Origin: CAVQCX01 sp963711095
Lineage (GTDB): Bacteria > Pseudomonadota > Gammaproteobacteria > Chromatiales > Chromatiaceae
Length of the DNA stretch: 64,000 nt
Assembly (NCBI GenBank): GCA_963711095.1
Contig: CAVQCX010000017.1
Location: 62,001 to 126,000 of the forward strand
Direction of reading: 5' to 3'
Positions 44,331-52,866 of the stretch are shown here, one piece after another. Within the stretch, counting starts at the first letter, position 1; each line of letters starts with the position of its first letter. The notes under the pieces are model-generated. The model saw only the letters and a list, made by a program, of their open reading frames with translations, had not been told where the DNA came from and did no database searches. Both the position numbers and the translations under genes were made by a program.

Positions 44331-45185
44331 TCAGCCGTAGCGCCCGGTGATGTAGTCGCTGGTGCGCTCGTCCTGGGGGCTGGTGAAGACCGCGGCGGTC
44401 TCCCCCAGCTCGATCAGCTTGCCCAGATACATGAAGGCGGTAAAGTCCGAGACCCGCGCGGCCTGCTGCATGTTGTGGGTGACGATGACGATGGTGTAGT
44501 CCTTGCGCAACTCGTCGAGCAAGTCCTCTATCTTCAGCGTGGAGATCGGATCGAGCGCGGAGGCGGGCTCGTCGAGCAGCAAGATCTCGGGCTTGACGGC
44601 GACGGCTCGCGCAATGCAGAGCCGCTGCTGCTGGCCCCCGGAGAGCTGGGTGCCGCTGTAACGCAGCTTGTCCTTGACCTCATCCCAGAGGGCGGCCTTC
44701 TGCAGCGCCCACTCCACCCGCTCGTCCATGGCCGAGCGCGGCAGCTTCTCGTAGAGGCGAACGCCGAAGGCGATATTGTCGTAGACCGACATCGGAAACG
44801 GCGTCGGCTTCTGAAACACCATCCCCACCTTGGCGCGCAGGGTGTTCAAGTCCTGGCCCTGGGCCAGGATGTTGCGCCCGTCCAGCATGATGGTGCCCGT
44901 AGCCCGCTGGTTCGGGTAAAGGTCATAGATGCGGTTGAAGGTCCGCAGCAACGTCGACTTGCCACAGCCGGAAGGACCGATAAACGCGGTGATGCGCTTC
45001 TCGGCGATGTCGAGGCTGACCGAGTACAGGGCCTGACTACGCCCGTAATAGAAGTCCAGGTCGAGCACCTCCATCTTCGATCCTGCCGCCGCACGCGCGC
45101 CGGCTGGCTCATCCACGGCCGCCGCCTCGGGCAGGACCAAATCAAAGGTAGAGGCTTCTGACTGGGACATGGCTTCAGTATCCAT
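44331..45185 (-). CDS. pstB: Phosphate ABC transporter ATPase
   Basis: 284 aa. A poorly conserved 30-residue N-terminal extension precedes the ATPase: Walker A GPSGCGKST, signature LSGGQQQRL, Walker B ILLLDEPASALDP, and the PstB-specific GMVFQKPTPFPMSVYDNIAFG. It energises high-affinity phosphate import. The ATG at 45185 overlaps the end of pstA by 11 bp; another Met five codons on is possible. phoU, normally next in the operon, is absent. Confidence 0.95.
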   Translation of the reverse strand: MDTEAMSQSEASTFDLVLPEAAAVDEPAGARAAAGSKMEVLDLDFYYGRSQALYSVSLDIAEKRITAFIGPSGCGKSTLLRTFNRIYDLYPNQRATGTIMLDGRNILAQGQDLNTLRAKVGMVFQKPTPFPMSVYDNIAFGVRLYEKLPRSAMDERVEWALQKAALWDEVKDKLRYSGTQLSGGQQQRLCIARAVAVKPEILLLDEPASALDPISTLKIEDLLDELRKDYTIVIVTHNMQQAARVSDFTAFMYLGKLIELGETAAVFTSPQDERTSDYITGRYG

Positions 45186-46047
45186 ATTTGGGCACCCGCA
45201 GCACAGTGCGGACGACGATGTTGAGCGCGAGGATCGTGAATGTGATGAGCAGGGCGCCGGCCCAGGCCAGATGATGCCAGTCCTCGTAGGGACTCATGGC
45301 GAACTGGAAGATCACCACCGGCAGGTTGGCGATCGGACGGCCCATGTTGGTGCTCCAGAACTGGTTGTTCAGGGCGGTGAACAGCAGCGGGGCGGTCTCC
45401 CCGGCGATGCGTGCCACGGACAGCAGCACGCCGGTCATCAGCCCGCCGCGGGCCGCCCGATAGACCACCATCACGATCACCTTCCAGCGCGGCGCGCCCA
45501 GGGCCATGCCGGCCTCGCGCAGCGAGTCGGGCACCAGGCGCAGCATGTCGTCGGTGGTGCGCACCACCACGGGCAGGACGATGAGCGCCAGGGCAACCGC
45601 CCCCGCCCAGCCGGAAAAATGCCCTACCGGCTGCACCAACAGGGTATAGACGAAGACGCCGATGATGATCGACGGCGCGCTCAGCAGCACATCGTTGACG
45701 AAGCGCACCGTAGCCGCAAGCCAGGTGCCGCTGCCCAGCTCCGACAGCCAGGTGCCGGCAAGCAGGCCGGCCGGGGCACCGATCAGCACCCCCACCAGGG
45801 TCAGCAGCAGGCTGCCAAGGATGGCGTTGGACAGCCCCCCGGCGCTGCCCGGCGGCGGCGTGATCTCGGTGAAAATCTTCGGCCCGATCCAGGGGAGCCC
45901 CTCGGCGAGCAGGGTCCAGAGCAGCCAGATGAGGAAGAACAGGCCGATGGCCGTGGCGAGGACCGCCAGAGCCAGGGCGATGCCGTTGGAGATGCGTCTG
46001 CGTGTGAGCCGCTGCACTGGATGAGCCTCAGTTGGACTTGCCCTCAC
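45175..46047 (-). CDS. pstA: Phosphate ABC transporter permease PstA
   Basis: 290 aa with about six membrane helices and the permease EAA-type loop LREAGMALGAPRWKVIVMVVYRAARGG. GTG start at 46047, overlapping pstC by 20 bp, with GGAGCGGG upstream within pstC. Forms the membrane channel with PstC. Confidence 0.94.
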   Translation of the reverse strand: MRASPTEAHPVQRLTRRRISNGIALALAVLATAIGLFFLIWLLWTLLAEGLPWIGPKIFTEITPPPGSAGGLSNAILGSLLLTLVGVLIGAPAGLLAGTWLSELGSGTWLAATVRFVNDVLLSAPSIIIGVFVYTLLVQPVGHFSGWAGAVALALIVLPVVVRTTDDMLRLVPDSLREAGMALGAPRWKVIVMVVYRAARGGLMTGVLLSVARIAGETAPLLFTALNNQFWSTNMGRPIANLPVVIFQFAMSPYEDWHHLAWAGALLITFTILALNIVVRTVLRVPKYGY

Positions 46048-47002
46048 CCCGCTCCAGGCGCATCAGCAGCAGGCGGGCCAGCGCGAGCACGACGAAGGTG
46101 ATGAGGAACAGGATTAGGCCGAGGGCGAGCAGCGAGGAGGTGTAGAGCGTGCCCACGGCCTCGGTGAACTCGTTGGCGAGCACCGATGAGATGGTGCTGC
46201 CGGGCATCATCAGCGACATGCTGAGATCATGGGCATTGCCGATGACGAAGGTCACCGCCATGGTCTCCCCCAGGGCCCGGCCCAGTCCCAGCATCACCCC
46301 GCCGATCACGCCCGATTTGGCGTAAGGCAGAACGACGTTCCAGACCACCTCCCAGGTGGTCGCCCCGACCCCGAAGGCCGACTCCTTGAGCACCGCCGGC
46401 ACGAGATCGAACACGTCGCGCATCACGGCGGCGATGAAAGGCAGCACCATGATCGCCAGGATGATGCCGGCCGTGAGCATGCCCACCCCCATGGGCGGGC
46501 CCTGAAACAGCGGGCCAACAATAGCGACCTCGCCAAGGTAGTCGTTCAGCCAAGGCTGCACATGATCGGCCAGCAGGGGGGCGAGAACGAACAGCCCCCA
46601 CATGCCGTAGATGATGCTCGGCACCGCTGCCAGCAGCTCGATGGCCGTGCCAATCGGCCGCTTGAGCCAGACCGGGGAGAGCTCGGTGATGAACAGGGCG
46701 ATGCCAAAGCTCAGGGGCACGGCGATCAGCAGGGCGATGGCAGAGGTAACCAGGGTGCCGAAGATCGCGACCAGGGCCCCGAAGTCCTCGGTGACCGGAT
46801 TCCACTCGGTGCTGCTGAGAAAGCCCAGACCGAAGCGATGCAGGGCCGGCTCAGCGCCATGCCAGAGCGTCACCAGAACGCCGGCGACCGATGCCAACAC
46901 CAGGACGGCGAAGAATCCGGTCAGCCCCTTGAAGGCCTTATCCAGCCAGACCCCGCGGCGCACCGCTCGGTGTATCTCGATGCTCGTAGCGGTGACGCTC
47001 AT
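46028..47002 (-). CDS. pstC: Phosphate ABC transporter permease PstC
   Basis: 324 aa with about six to seven membrane helices; EAA-type loop LKESAFGVGATTWEVVWNVVLPYAKSG and the conserved TAIELLAAVPSIIYGMWGLF. 75 bp downstream of pstS, in one operon. Confidence 0.94.
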   Translation of the reverse strand: MSVTATSIEIHRAVRRGVWLDKAFKGLTGFFAVLVLASVAGVLVTLWHGAEPALHRFGLGFLSSTEWNPVTEDFGALVAIFGTLVTSAIALLIAVPLSFGIALFITELSPVWLKRPIGTAIELLAAVPSIIYGMWGLFVLAPLLADHVQPWLNDYLGEVAIVGPLFQGPPMGVGMLTAGIILAIMVLPFIAAVMRDVFDLVPAVLKESAFGVGATTWEVVWNVVLPYAKSGVIGGVMLGLGRALGETMAVTFVIGNAHDLSMSLMMPGSTISSVLANEFTEAVGTLYTSSLLALGLILFLITFVVLALARLLLMRLERGEGKSN

Positions 47003-47077
47003 CGCTGCTCCAGAATATCGGTTCGATGCTTTAGCCGTCGGGCACTCCGCTCCGCCGCGGGGTGCCCGGCGTCAGGC

Positions 47078-48136
47078 TCAGTGAGCCGGCCAGACGGCCT
47101 TGCCCTCGGCGTCCTTGATGTCCTTGCCCCAGGTCTGCTCCACCAGCTTCACCACGCTGTCCGGTATGGGCACATAGTCCAGCTGCTCGGCCATGCTGTC
47201 ACCATTGGCATAGGCCCAGGAGAAGAACTTCAGCACCGCCGCCCCGGTGTCGGGGCGATCCTGGGTCTTGTAGACCAGGATGAAGGTGGCACCGGTGATG
47301 GGCCAGCTCTCGGCCCCGAGCTGGTCGGTGAGCACCATGTAGAAACCGTCGCTGTGGGCCCAGTCGGCATTGGCGGCCGCGGCCTGGAAGCTTTCGGAGC
47401 TGGGGGCCACGAACTTGCCGGCGCGGTTCTGCAGCAGGACATAGGTCATCTTATTTTGCAGCGCGTAGGCGTATTCCACATAGCCGATGGCGCCCTTGAT
47501 GCGGTCCGCGAAGGAGGCCACACCCTCGTTGCCCTTGCCGCCGACTTCGCCCTTCGGCCAGGCGACGGCCTTGTCGTTGCCGACCTTGGAGGCCCAGGTG
47601 GGACTGACCTTGCTCAAATAGTTGGTGAAGATCCAGGTCGTGCCCGAGCCATCGGAGCGGTGGACCACGGTGATCGCGGTGGACGGCAGTTTGAGCCCGG
47701 GGTTGAGCTTGACGATGGCGGGGTCATCCCACTTCTTGATCTGGCGCAGATAGATGTCGGCCAGGGCCTGGCCGGACAGCTTCAGCTCACCGGGCTTGAT
47801 CCCCGGCAGGTTGACCACCGGAACCACGCCGCCCATCACGGTGGGAAACTGCATCAGCCCATGCGCGTCCAGGTCCTTGGCCTCCAGGGGCGCATCCGAC
47901 GCACCGAAATCCACGGTCTTGGCTTGGATCTGTTTGATGCCGCCGCCCGAGCCGATGGACTGGTAGTTCATGTGAATCCCCGTGCCCTGGGAGTAGGCCT
48001 CCGCCCACTTGGCGTAGACGGGATAAGGAAAGGTCGCGCCGGCACCGGAGATCTCGGTTACGGCGGCGACAGCGGAGACGGACGTGGCGGCGAGCACGAT
48101 GCCCGCCCAGGCGCCGGCTATGGACTTGCGCAACAT
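47078..48136 (-). CDS. pstS: Periplasmic phosphate-binding protein
   Basis: 352 aa. Signal peptide ending near VSAVAA (about residue 25), then the substrate-binding fold with ISGAGATFPYPVYAKWAEAY, the phosphate-loop SIGSGGGIKQI, DFGASDAPL and HRSDGSGTTWIFTNYLS. First gene of pstSCAB. Upstream on the same strand are two CTGTC words (48238-48242 and 48273-48277 in complement) that could be weak Pho-box halves. Confidence 0.95.
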   Translation of the reverse strand: MLRKSIAGAWAGIVLAATSVSAVAAVTEISGAGATFPYPVYAKWAEAYSQGTGIHMNYQSIGSGGGIKQIQAKTVDFGASDAPLEAKDLDAHGLMQFPTVMGGVVPVVNLPGIKPGELKLSGQALADIYLRQIKKWDDPAIVKLNPGLKLPSTAITVVHRSDGSGTTWIFTNYLSKVSPTWASKVGNDKAVAWPKGEVGGKGNEGVASFADRIKGAIGYVEYAYALQNKMTYVLLQNRAGKFVAPSSESFQAAAANADWAHSDGFYMVLTDQLGAESWPITGATFILVYKTQDRPDTGAAVLKFFSWAYANGDSMAEQLDYVPIPDSVVKLVEQTWGKDIKDAEGKAVWPAH

Positions 48137-49152
48137 GATGGTTCCTCTCGCAGGTTAAAGACTTGGCGATTCCACGGCGGTCGCGGGGACCGCTGGAAAG
48201 AAGCCCATATCCTGCTTGCAGAATGTTGCATACTGGTGACAGCGCCCCTGAGAAGGCGTTTTTTCTTTTTACGACAGTCGGTTGCACAACGATGCCGGGG
48301 CGGCCGGCTGGCCAGTGTGGACATTGTATATGTCCGCTACCCGCAACATTCACCGGCAGCACGGCGCCGCATCAAGCCCCGCCTACCGGGTGCGCTCGCA
48401 TCCAGCCCGGGGTCGCTCCCAGCGCGACCCGGACGGGACGATCCAGCCCGCCTGGGGACTACAAATTGCGAGGCTTCCATCGCGTTGCGTAGGCCCGCGC
48501 CGCCGAGAACCCGCCGGACTTCCCCAGCGGGGAGGCTAAGTCATTGATCGACAGTTGTGAAGAGCCGTGGCCCGGAACTTGCCTTTAATGTTTTTTGCGT
48601 GATTCTGCCGAGGGGTGCGAGACAGCGCCAGGGGAAGCTTTACAGACGCCAGCGGCGTTCCCGGCGATCGGACCCGGGTGCGCCGGTCGGCGCCTCAGGT
48701 CGGCCATCCCGGCCGCGTCTCCACCGATCCAAAAGGCCTTCCGAGCGGCGATCGGCTGATCGTCGGCTGCACTCGGGCGTTGGGGTCTGCGCGCGGGTCC
48801 TGACCCAAGCGCCTAGGCCATCGAGCGCCACCTCCGTGGGTACGCCAAGGCAGTCGATGACGGACGGCAAGCCCCGAAAGTCGGCGCTCGGACCCGGCGC
48901 GGCGGCATCCCGATAGCCGTACGGCGGCCCCTGCCCCGATCACCGGGCAGCGGGGCGCTGGGCCAGCGCCCCGCCGACCCGACCGCCGCTCTCGGCCTGC
49001 GCCGGGACGAGAGGCCGCGCGCCTCAAGCCCTGAGACGCGGTCGGCGCGGAACACGCCCGGCAACAGCGGATGGTTGCCGCGCCTCGAGCGACCCGCCGA
49101 TGCGGCCGGCCTCACCGAATTCACAACTCACTGAAGAAACGAAGGATCAATT
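48137..49152. other. About 1 kb divergent intergenic region
   Basis: Between pstS and the SulP gene. It carries the pstS promoter region, including a T-rich tract at 48259-48270. The remainder is GC-rich with overlapping ORFs on both strands and no recognisable protein, RNA or repeat. Confidence 0.5.
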
Positions 49153-50970
49153 ATGTCAAGAGTGCATCATCCCACCTGGCTGCTCAGGGTCTGGCCGGTG
49201 CTGCGGTGGCAACACCGGGTCAGTGCCGAGACCATCCGCGCCGATCTCATCTCCGGACTGACCGTAGCCATCGTCGTCGTGCCCCAGGCCGTGGCGTTCG
49301 CATCCATCGCCGGAATGCCGCCCCAGTACGGCCTCTACGCCGGCATGATCCCGCCCATCATCGCCGCGCTGTTCGGCTCCTCCTGGCATCTGATGTCCGG
49401 CCCTACCACCGCTGCCTCCATCGTGCTGCTGTCCTCCCTGAGCGCGTTTGCCGAGCCGCTGACGCCCCATTACGTGCAGCTGGCGCTGACCCTGACCTTC
49501 ATGGTGGGGGTGATCGAGCTGACGTTGGGTCTGGCGCGTATGGGCACCCTGGTGAATTTCATCTCCCACTCGGTAGTGGTAGGCTTCACTACCGGGGCGG
49601 CCATCCTGATCGCCAGCAAGCAGCTGAAGAATTTCTTCGGCGTGCCCATCCCCCGGGAGGGCAATCTGTTCACCACCCTCGATCACTTCGTGCATCAGAT
49701 CCCCAACACCAACGGCTACATCCTGGCCATCGCGCTGGTCACCCTGGTGCTCGGCCTGGTGGTGAAATACCGCCTGCCGAAAATACCTTTCCTGATTGTG
49801 GCGCTGCTCGCCGGAACCTTCCTCGGCGTCGCCCTCACCCTCGGCTTCGGCGATGCGGCCACCGGCATCACCACTGTGGGCGCCCTGCCGCAGACCCTCC
49901 CGCCCCTGTCCATGCCCGACTTCTCCCTGCATACCATCAGGGACCTCGCACCGGGGGCGCTGGCCATGACGCTGTTCGCCCTCACCGAGGCGGTCTCCAT
50001 CGGGCGCGCCATCGGCATCCGCAGCGGCCAATTGATCGACGGAAACCAGGAGTTCATCGGCCAGGGACTCTCAAACATCGCGGGCAGCTTCTTCTCCGCC
50101 TACGTGGCCACGGGCTCCTTCAACCGCACCAGCCTGAACTACCAGGCGGGCGCCAAGACCCCCATGAGCGCCATGACCGCGGGCTTCCTGGAGATCTTCA
50201 TCGTTCTGGCGATCGCGCCCCTGGTGGCCTACCTGCCCAACGCCGCCATGGCGGGCATCCTGTTTATCGTGGCCTGGGGACTCATCGACATCCCGGCGAT
50301 CAAGCACATCTTCGCCTCTAACAATTCCGAGCGTGCCATTTTCACGGTGACCTTCCTGTCGTCGTTGTTCCTGGATCTGGAGTTCGCCATCCTCGCCGGC
50401 ATCCTGCTGTCGCTGATGCTTTACCTGATGCGTGTCTCGCGCCCGCGCATCGTCACCCGGATACCGGATCCGACCCTGCCCAACCGCAAGTTCTCCAGCG
50501 AGGCCGGCCACCTCAAGGAATGCCCGCAGCTGCACATCATGCGCATCGACGGCTCGCTGTTCTTCGGATCGGTGGCCTACGTACGCGAGAAGTTCGCCTA
50601 CCTGGAGCAGCAGCATCCGCAACAGAAGCACCTCGCGATCGTCGCCCAGGGCATCAGCTTCGCCGATATCGCCGGCTCCGACGTGCTGGCCAACGAGGCC
50701 GAGCGCCGGCGCAAGGAGGGCGGCGGACTTTACCTCATCAACGTCAAGCAGGGGCTGTGGGATTCCTTGGAGGAGTGCCACGCCATCGGCAAGATCGACC
50801 CCAATCACGTGTTCCGAACCAAGTCCGCGGCGCTACGGGGTATCTTCCAGAAGCTCGACAAGTCGATCTGCGAAGGCTGCAAAGCGCGCGCCTTCCTGGA
50901 GTGTGCCACGGTGCCGCTGCCGCATGATGGCCAAGCCGCCGAGGGCCACAAGCAAGTGGTCGGGCTCTGA
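49153..50970 (+). CDS. SulP/SLC26-family anion permease
   Basis: 605 aa. An N-terminal membrane domain with 10-14 helices begins with DLISGLTVAIVVVPQAVAFASIAGMPPQYGLY and includes GSFNRTSLNYQAGAKTPMS. A C-terminal STAS domain (about 455-570) has DGSLFFGSVAYV and IVAQGISFADIAGSDVLANEA. Members carry sulfate, bicarbonate or other oxyanions; here the substrate is open. The tail CEGCKARAFLEC has three cysteines. ATG with AAGGA upstream; the stop overlaps the next ATG. Confidence 0.93.
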   Translation: MSRVHHPTWLLRVWPVLRWQHRVSAETIRADLISGLTVAIVVVPQAVAFASIAGMPPQYGLYAGMIPPIIAALFGSSWHLMSGPTTAASIVLLSSLSAFAEPLTPHYVQLALTLTFMVGVIELTLGLARMGTLVNFISHSVVVGFTTGAAILIASKQLKNFFGVPIPREGNLFTTLDHFVHQIPNTNGYILAIALVTLVLGLVVKYRLPKIPFLIVALLAGTFLGVALTLGFGDAATGITTVGALPQTLPPLSMPDFSLHTIRDLAPGALAMTLFALTEAVSIGRAIGIRSGQLIDGNQEFIGQGLSNIAGSFFSAYVATGSFNRTSLNYQAGAKTPMSAMTAGFLEIFIVLAIAPLVAYLPNAAMAGILFIVAWGLIDIPAIKHIFASNNSERAIFTVTFLSSLFLDLEFAILAGILLSLMLYLMRVSRPRIVTRIPDPTLPNRKFSSEAGHLKECPQLHIMRIDGSLFFGSVAYVREKFAYLEQQHPQQKHLAIVAQGISFADIAGSDVLANEAERRRKEGGGLYLINVKQGLWDSLEECHAIGKIDPNHVFRTKSAALRGIFQKLDKSICEGCKARAFLECATVPLPHDGQAAEGHKQVVGL

Positions 50971-52316
50971 TGCGCATGCGTTTTCTGCGCCTGATCGCCC
51001 AGGCCAACCTGACCTCCCGAACCGCCTGGGAGGTCCGCTTCGCCCTGTGGGGCGGAGCGCTGGCCGTGGGACTGGCCGCAACCCTGTTCGCACTCGCCGC
51101 GGACCAGGCCAACGGGCTGTTTTCCCACGGCATCAAGATCTCGCCCTGGCTCGCCTTCATCCTCTGTCCCGGCGGGCTGATGCTGGTGAGCTGGCTGACC
51201 CGCAAATGGTTTCCCGGCACCCAGGGCAGCGGCATCCCCCAGGCGCTCGCCGCCCTGGAGGCACGCCGCAACCAGGGGCTTCGCTCCAAGGTGCTCTCCA
51301 TGCGCATCGCCATGGGCAAGATGCTGCTGACCCTGCTCGGGCTCTGCTCCGGCGCCTCCATCGGCCGCGAAGGGCCCACCGTCCACGTCGGGGCCTCCAT
51401 CCTGTTCGCCTTGGGCCGCAAGGTGCGCTTTCCGCCTCATTACCTGGAGCGGGCGCTGATCCTCGGCGGCGGTGCCGCGGGCATTGCCGCGGCATTCAAT
51501 ACCCCGATCGCCGGGGTCGTATTCGCCATCGAGGAGCTCAGCCGCAGCTTCGAGGAGAAGACCAACGGCATCGTCCTCACCTCGGTGATCATGGCCGGCA
51601 TCACCGCCCAGGCGGTGCTCGGCAACTACAACTACTTTGGCACCAGCGCGGCGGCCATGGGCCCCTGGCAGGATTGGCTCGCCATTCCTATCTGCGGGGT
51701 CGTGGGCGGGCTGCTCGGGGGGCTGTTCAGCCAGATCCTGATCACCGGCTCGGAGCGCATCGCACCCCTGCGTCTGCGCTACCCTATGTGGATCGCTGCC
51801 GGCTGCGGACTGGCCATCGCGGTCGCCGGATTCGCCTCCGGCAACCTTAGCTACGGCACCGGCTACGGCGAGGCCAAGGAGATCATCTCCAGCGGCCAGG
51901 CGATCACCGCCGGCTATCCGTTCTTCAAGTTCTTCGCCACCGTGGCCTCCTATCTGAGCGGCATCCCCGGGGGCATCTTCGCCCCGTCGCTGGCCGCCGG
52001 CGCCGGGGTGGGGGCCGATCTCGCCCGGGTGCTGCCCGAGATCTCGCCCCACGTACTGATCATGCTGGGGATGGTGGCGTACTTCGCCGGGGTGGTGCAG
52101 ACGCCCCTGACCGGCTTCATCATCGTCATGGAGATGACCGACAACCACTCGCTGCTGCTGCCGCTGATGGCGACCTCGTTCCTCGCCTTCGGCGTTTCGC
52201 GGCTGGTCTGCAAGAAGCCGATCTACCAGGCCCTGGCCCGGGCCTTCCTGGTGCCGCCGCCGACGGCTGAAACGGGCACCCCGCCACCGGCCGACTCCGC
52301 TGCTGAGCGCGCCTGA
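50970..52316 (+). CDS. ClC-family chloride channel/antiporter
   Basis: 448 aa. Selectivity-filter segments GSGIPQ, GREGP (with the gating Glu) and GGIFAPSLAAGA are present, as is the inner Glu in FAIEELSRSF, which in ClC exchangers is the proton Glu. This supports a H+/Cl- antiporter rather than a channel. No C-terminal CBS domains. The ATG overlaps the SulP stop codon (TGATG), so the two are translationally coupled and probably work together in anion or pH balance. Confidence 0.93.
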   Translation: MRMRFLRLIAQANLTSRTAWEVRFALWGGALAVGLAATLFALAADQANGLFSHGIKISPWLAFILCPGGLMLVSWLTRKWFPGTQGSGIPQALAALEARRNQGLRSKVLSMRIAMGKMLLTLLGLCSGASIGREGPTVHVGASILFALGRKVRFPPHYLERALILGGGAAGIAAAFNTPIAGVVFAIEELSRSFEEKTNGIVLTSVIMAGITAQAVLGNYNYFGTSAAAMGPWQDWLAIPICGVVGGLLGGLFSQILITGSERIAPLRLRYPMWIAAGCGLAIAVAGFASGNLSYGTGYGEAKEIISSGQAITAGYPFFKFFATVASYLSGIPGGIFAPSLAAGAGVGADLARVLPEISPHVLIMLGMVAYFAGVVQTPLTGFIIVMEMTDNHSLLLPLMATSFLAFGVSRLVCKKPIYQALARAFLVPPPTAETGTPPPADSAAERA

Positions 52317-52866
52317 CAGGGATGCTGGCGTCGCGGAGCGCTCACGCCGACGCCAGCATGCCGTCTGATCGGTCTACCGCGTCGTCCGAGCCGCCCAAGG
52401 CGACCGGCGCGCACGGGCGGCGGCGACCCATCTGACCGTCGCGTGCGCTTCCCGGATCGCCGGCGCTCCGCGACCCGAGCCAGAAGTGACGTCGCCCGCC
52501 CCGATCAGCTCGGCTTAACCAGATCGCCAGCTGAATGGCCCGAAACAATCTACGCTTTCCGTACTGCCTTCGAGCCGATAAGGGACCCCGATTCTCCTCT
52601 GGACACGAGCATGCCGGCCTGCCCGCCGCAGTCATGGAGACCCTCGGCCGGTGGCCCGCCAGACAGGATGACGCGGATATGGCGGGTGCTTTTTTGAGCG
52701 GTATTGAGCCGTCCTGCCGGGCACCGACGCCGGTTGCCATCGAGCCGGCGGTTGCGGATTGGACGCGGCAGCAGCAGGTCGCGAGCGCCGCGCTCGAGAT
52801 CCGACAGGCCGCTGACATCAGAAACATCGTCCAACTCCGGACCCGTACCCCGGCGAGGACGACGCC
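52317..52866. other. Intergenic, no gene recognised
   Basis: About 550 bp after the ClC gene. A short inverted repeat (GCTGGCGTCGCGGAGCG with GACGCCAGC, 52324-52358) may be the operon terminator. The rest contains no recognisable gene. Confidence 0.4.

Noticed and set aside
48230..48280. Pho box upstream of pstS
   Set aside because: Two CTGTC words are present but 35 bp apart and without the 11-bp repeat structure; kept only as a remark under pstS.
46229..48547. 772-codon plus-strand open frame over pstC and pstS
   Set aside because: Antisense to well-conserved transporter genes; Gly/His/Arg-rich composition typical of GC-rich shadow frames.
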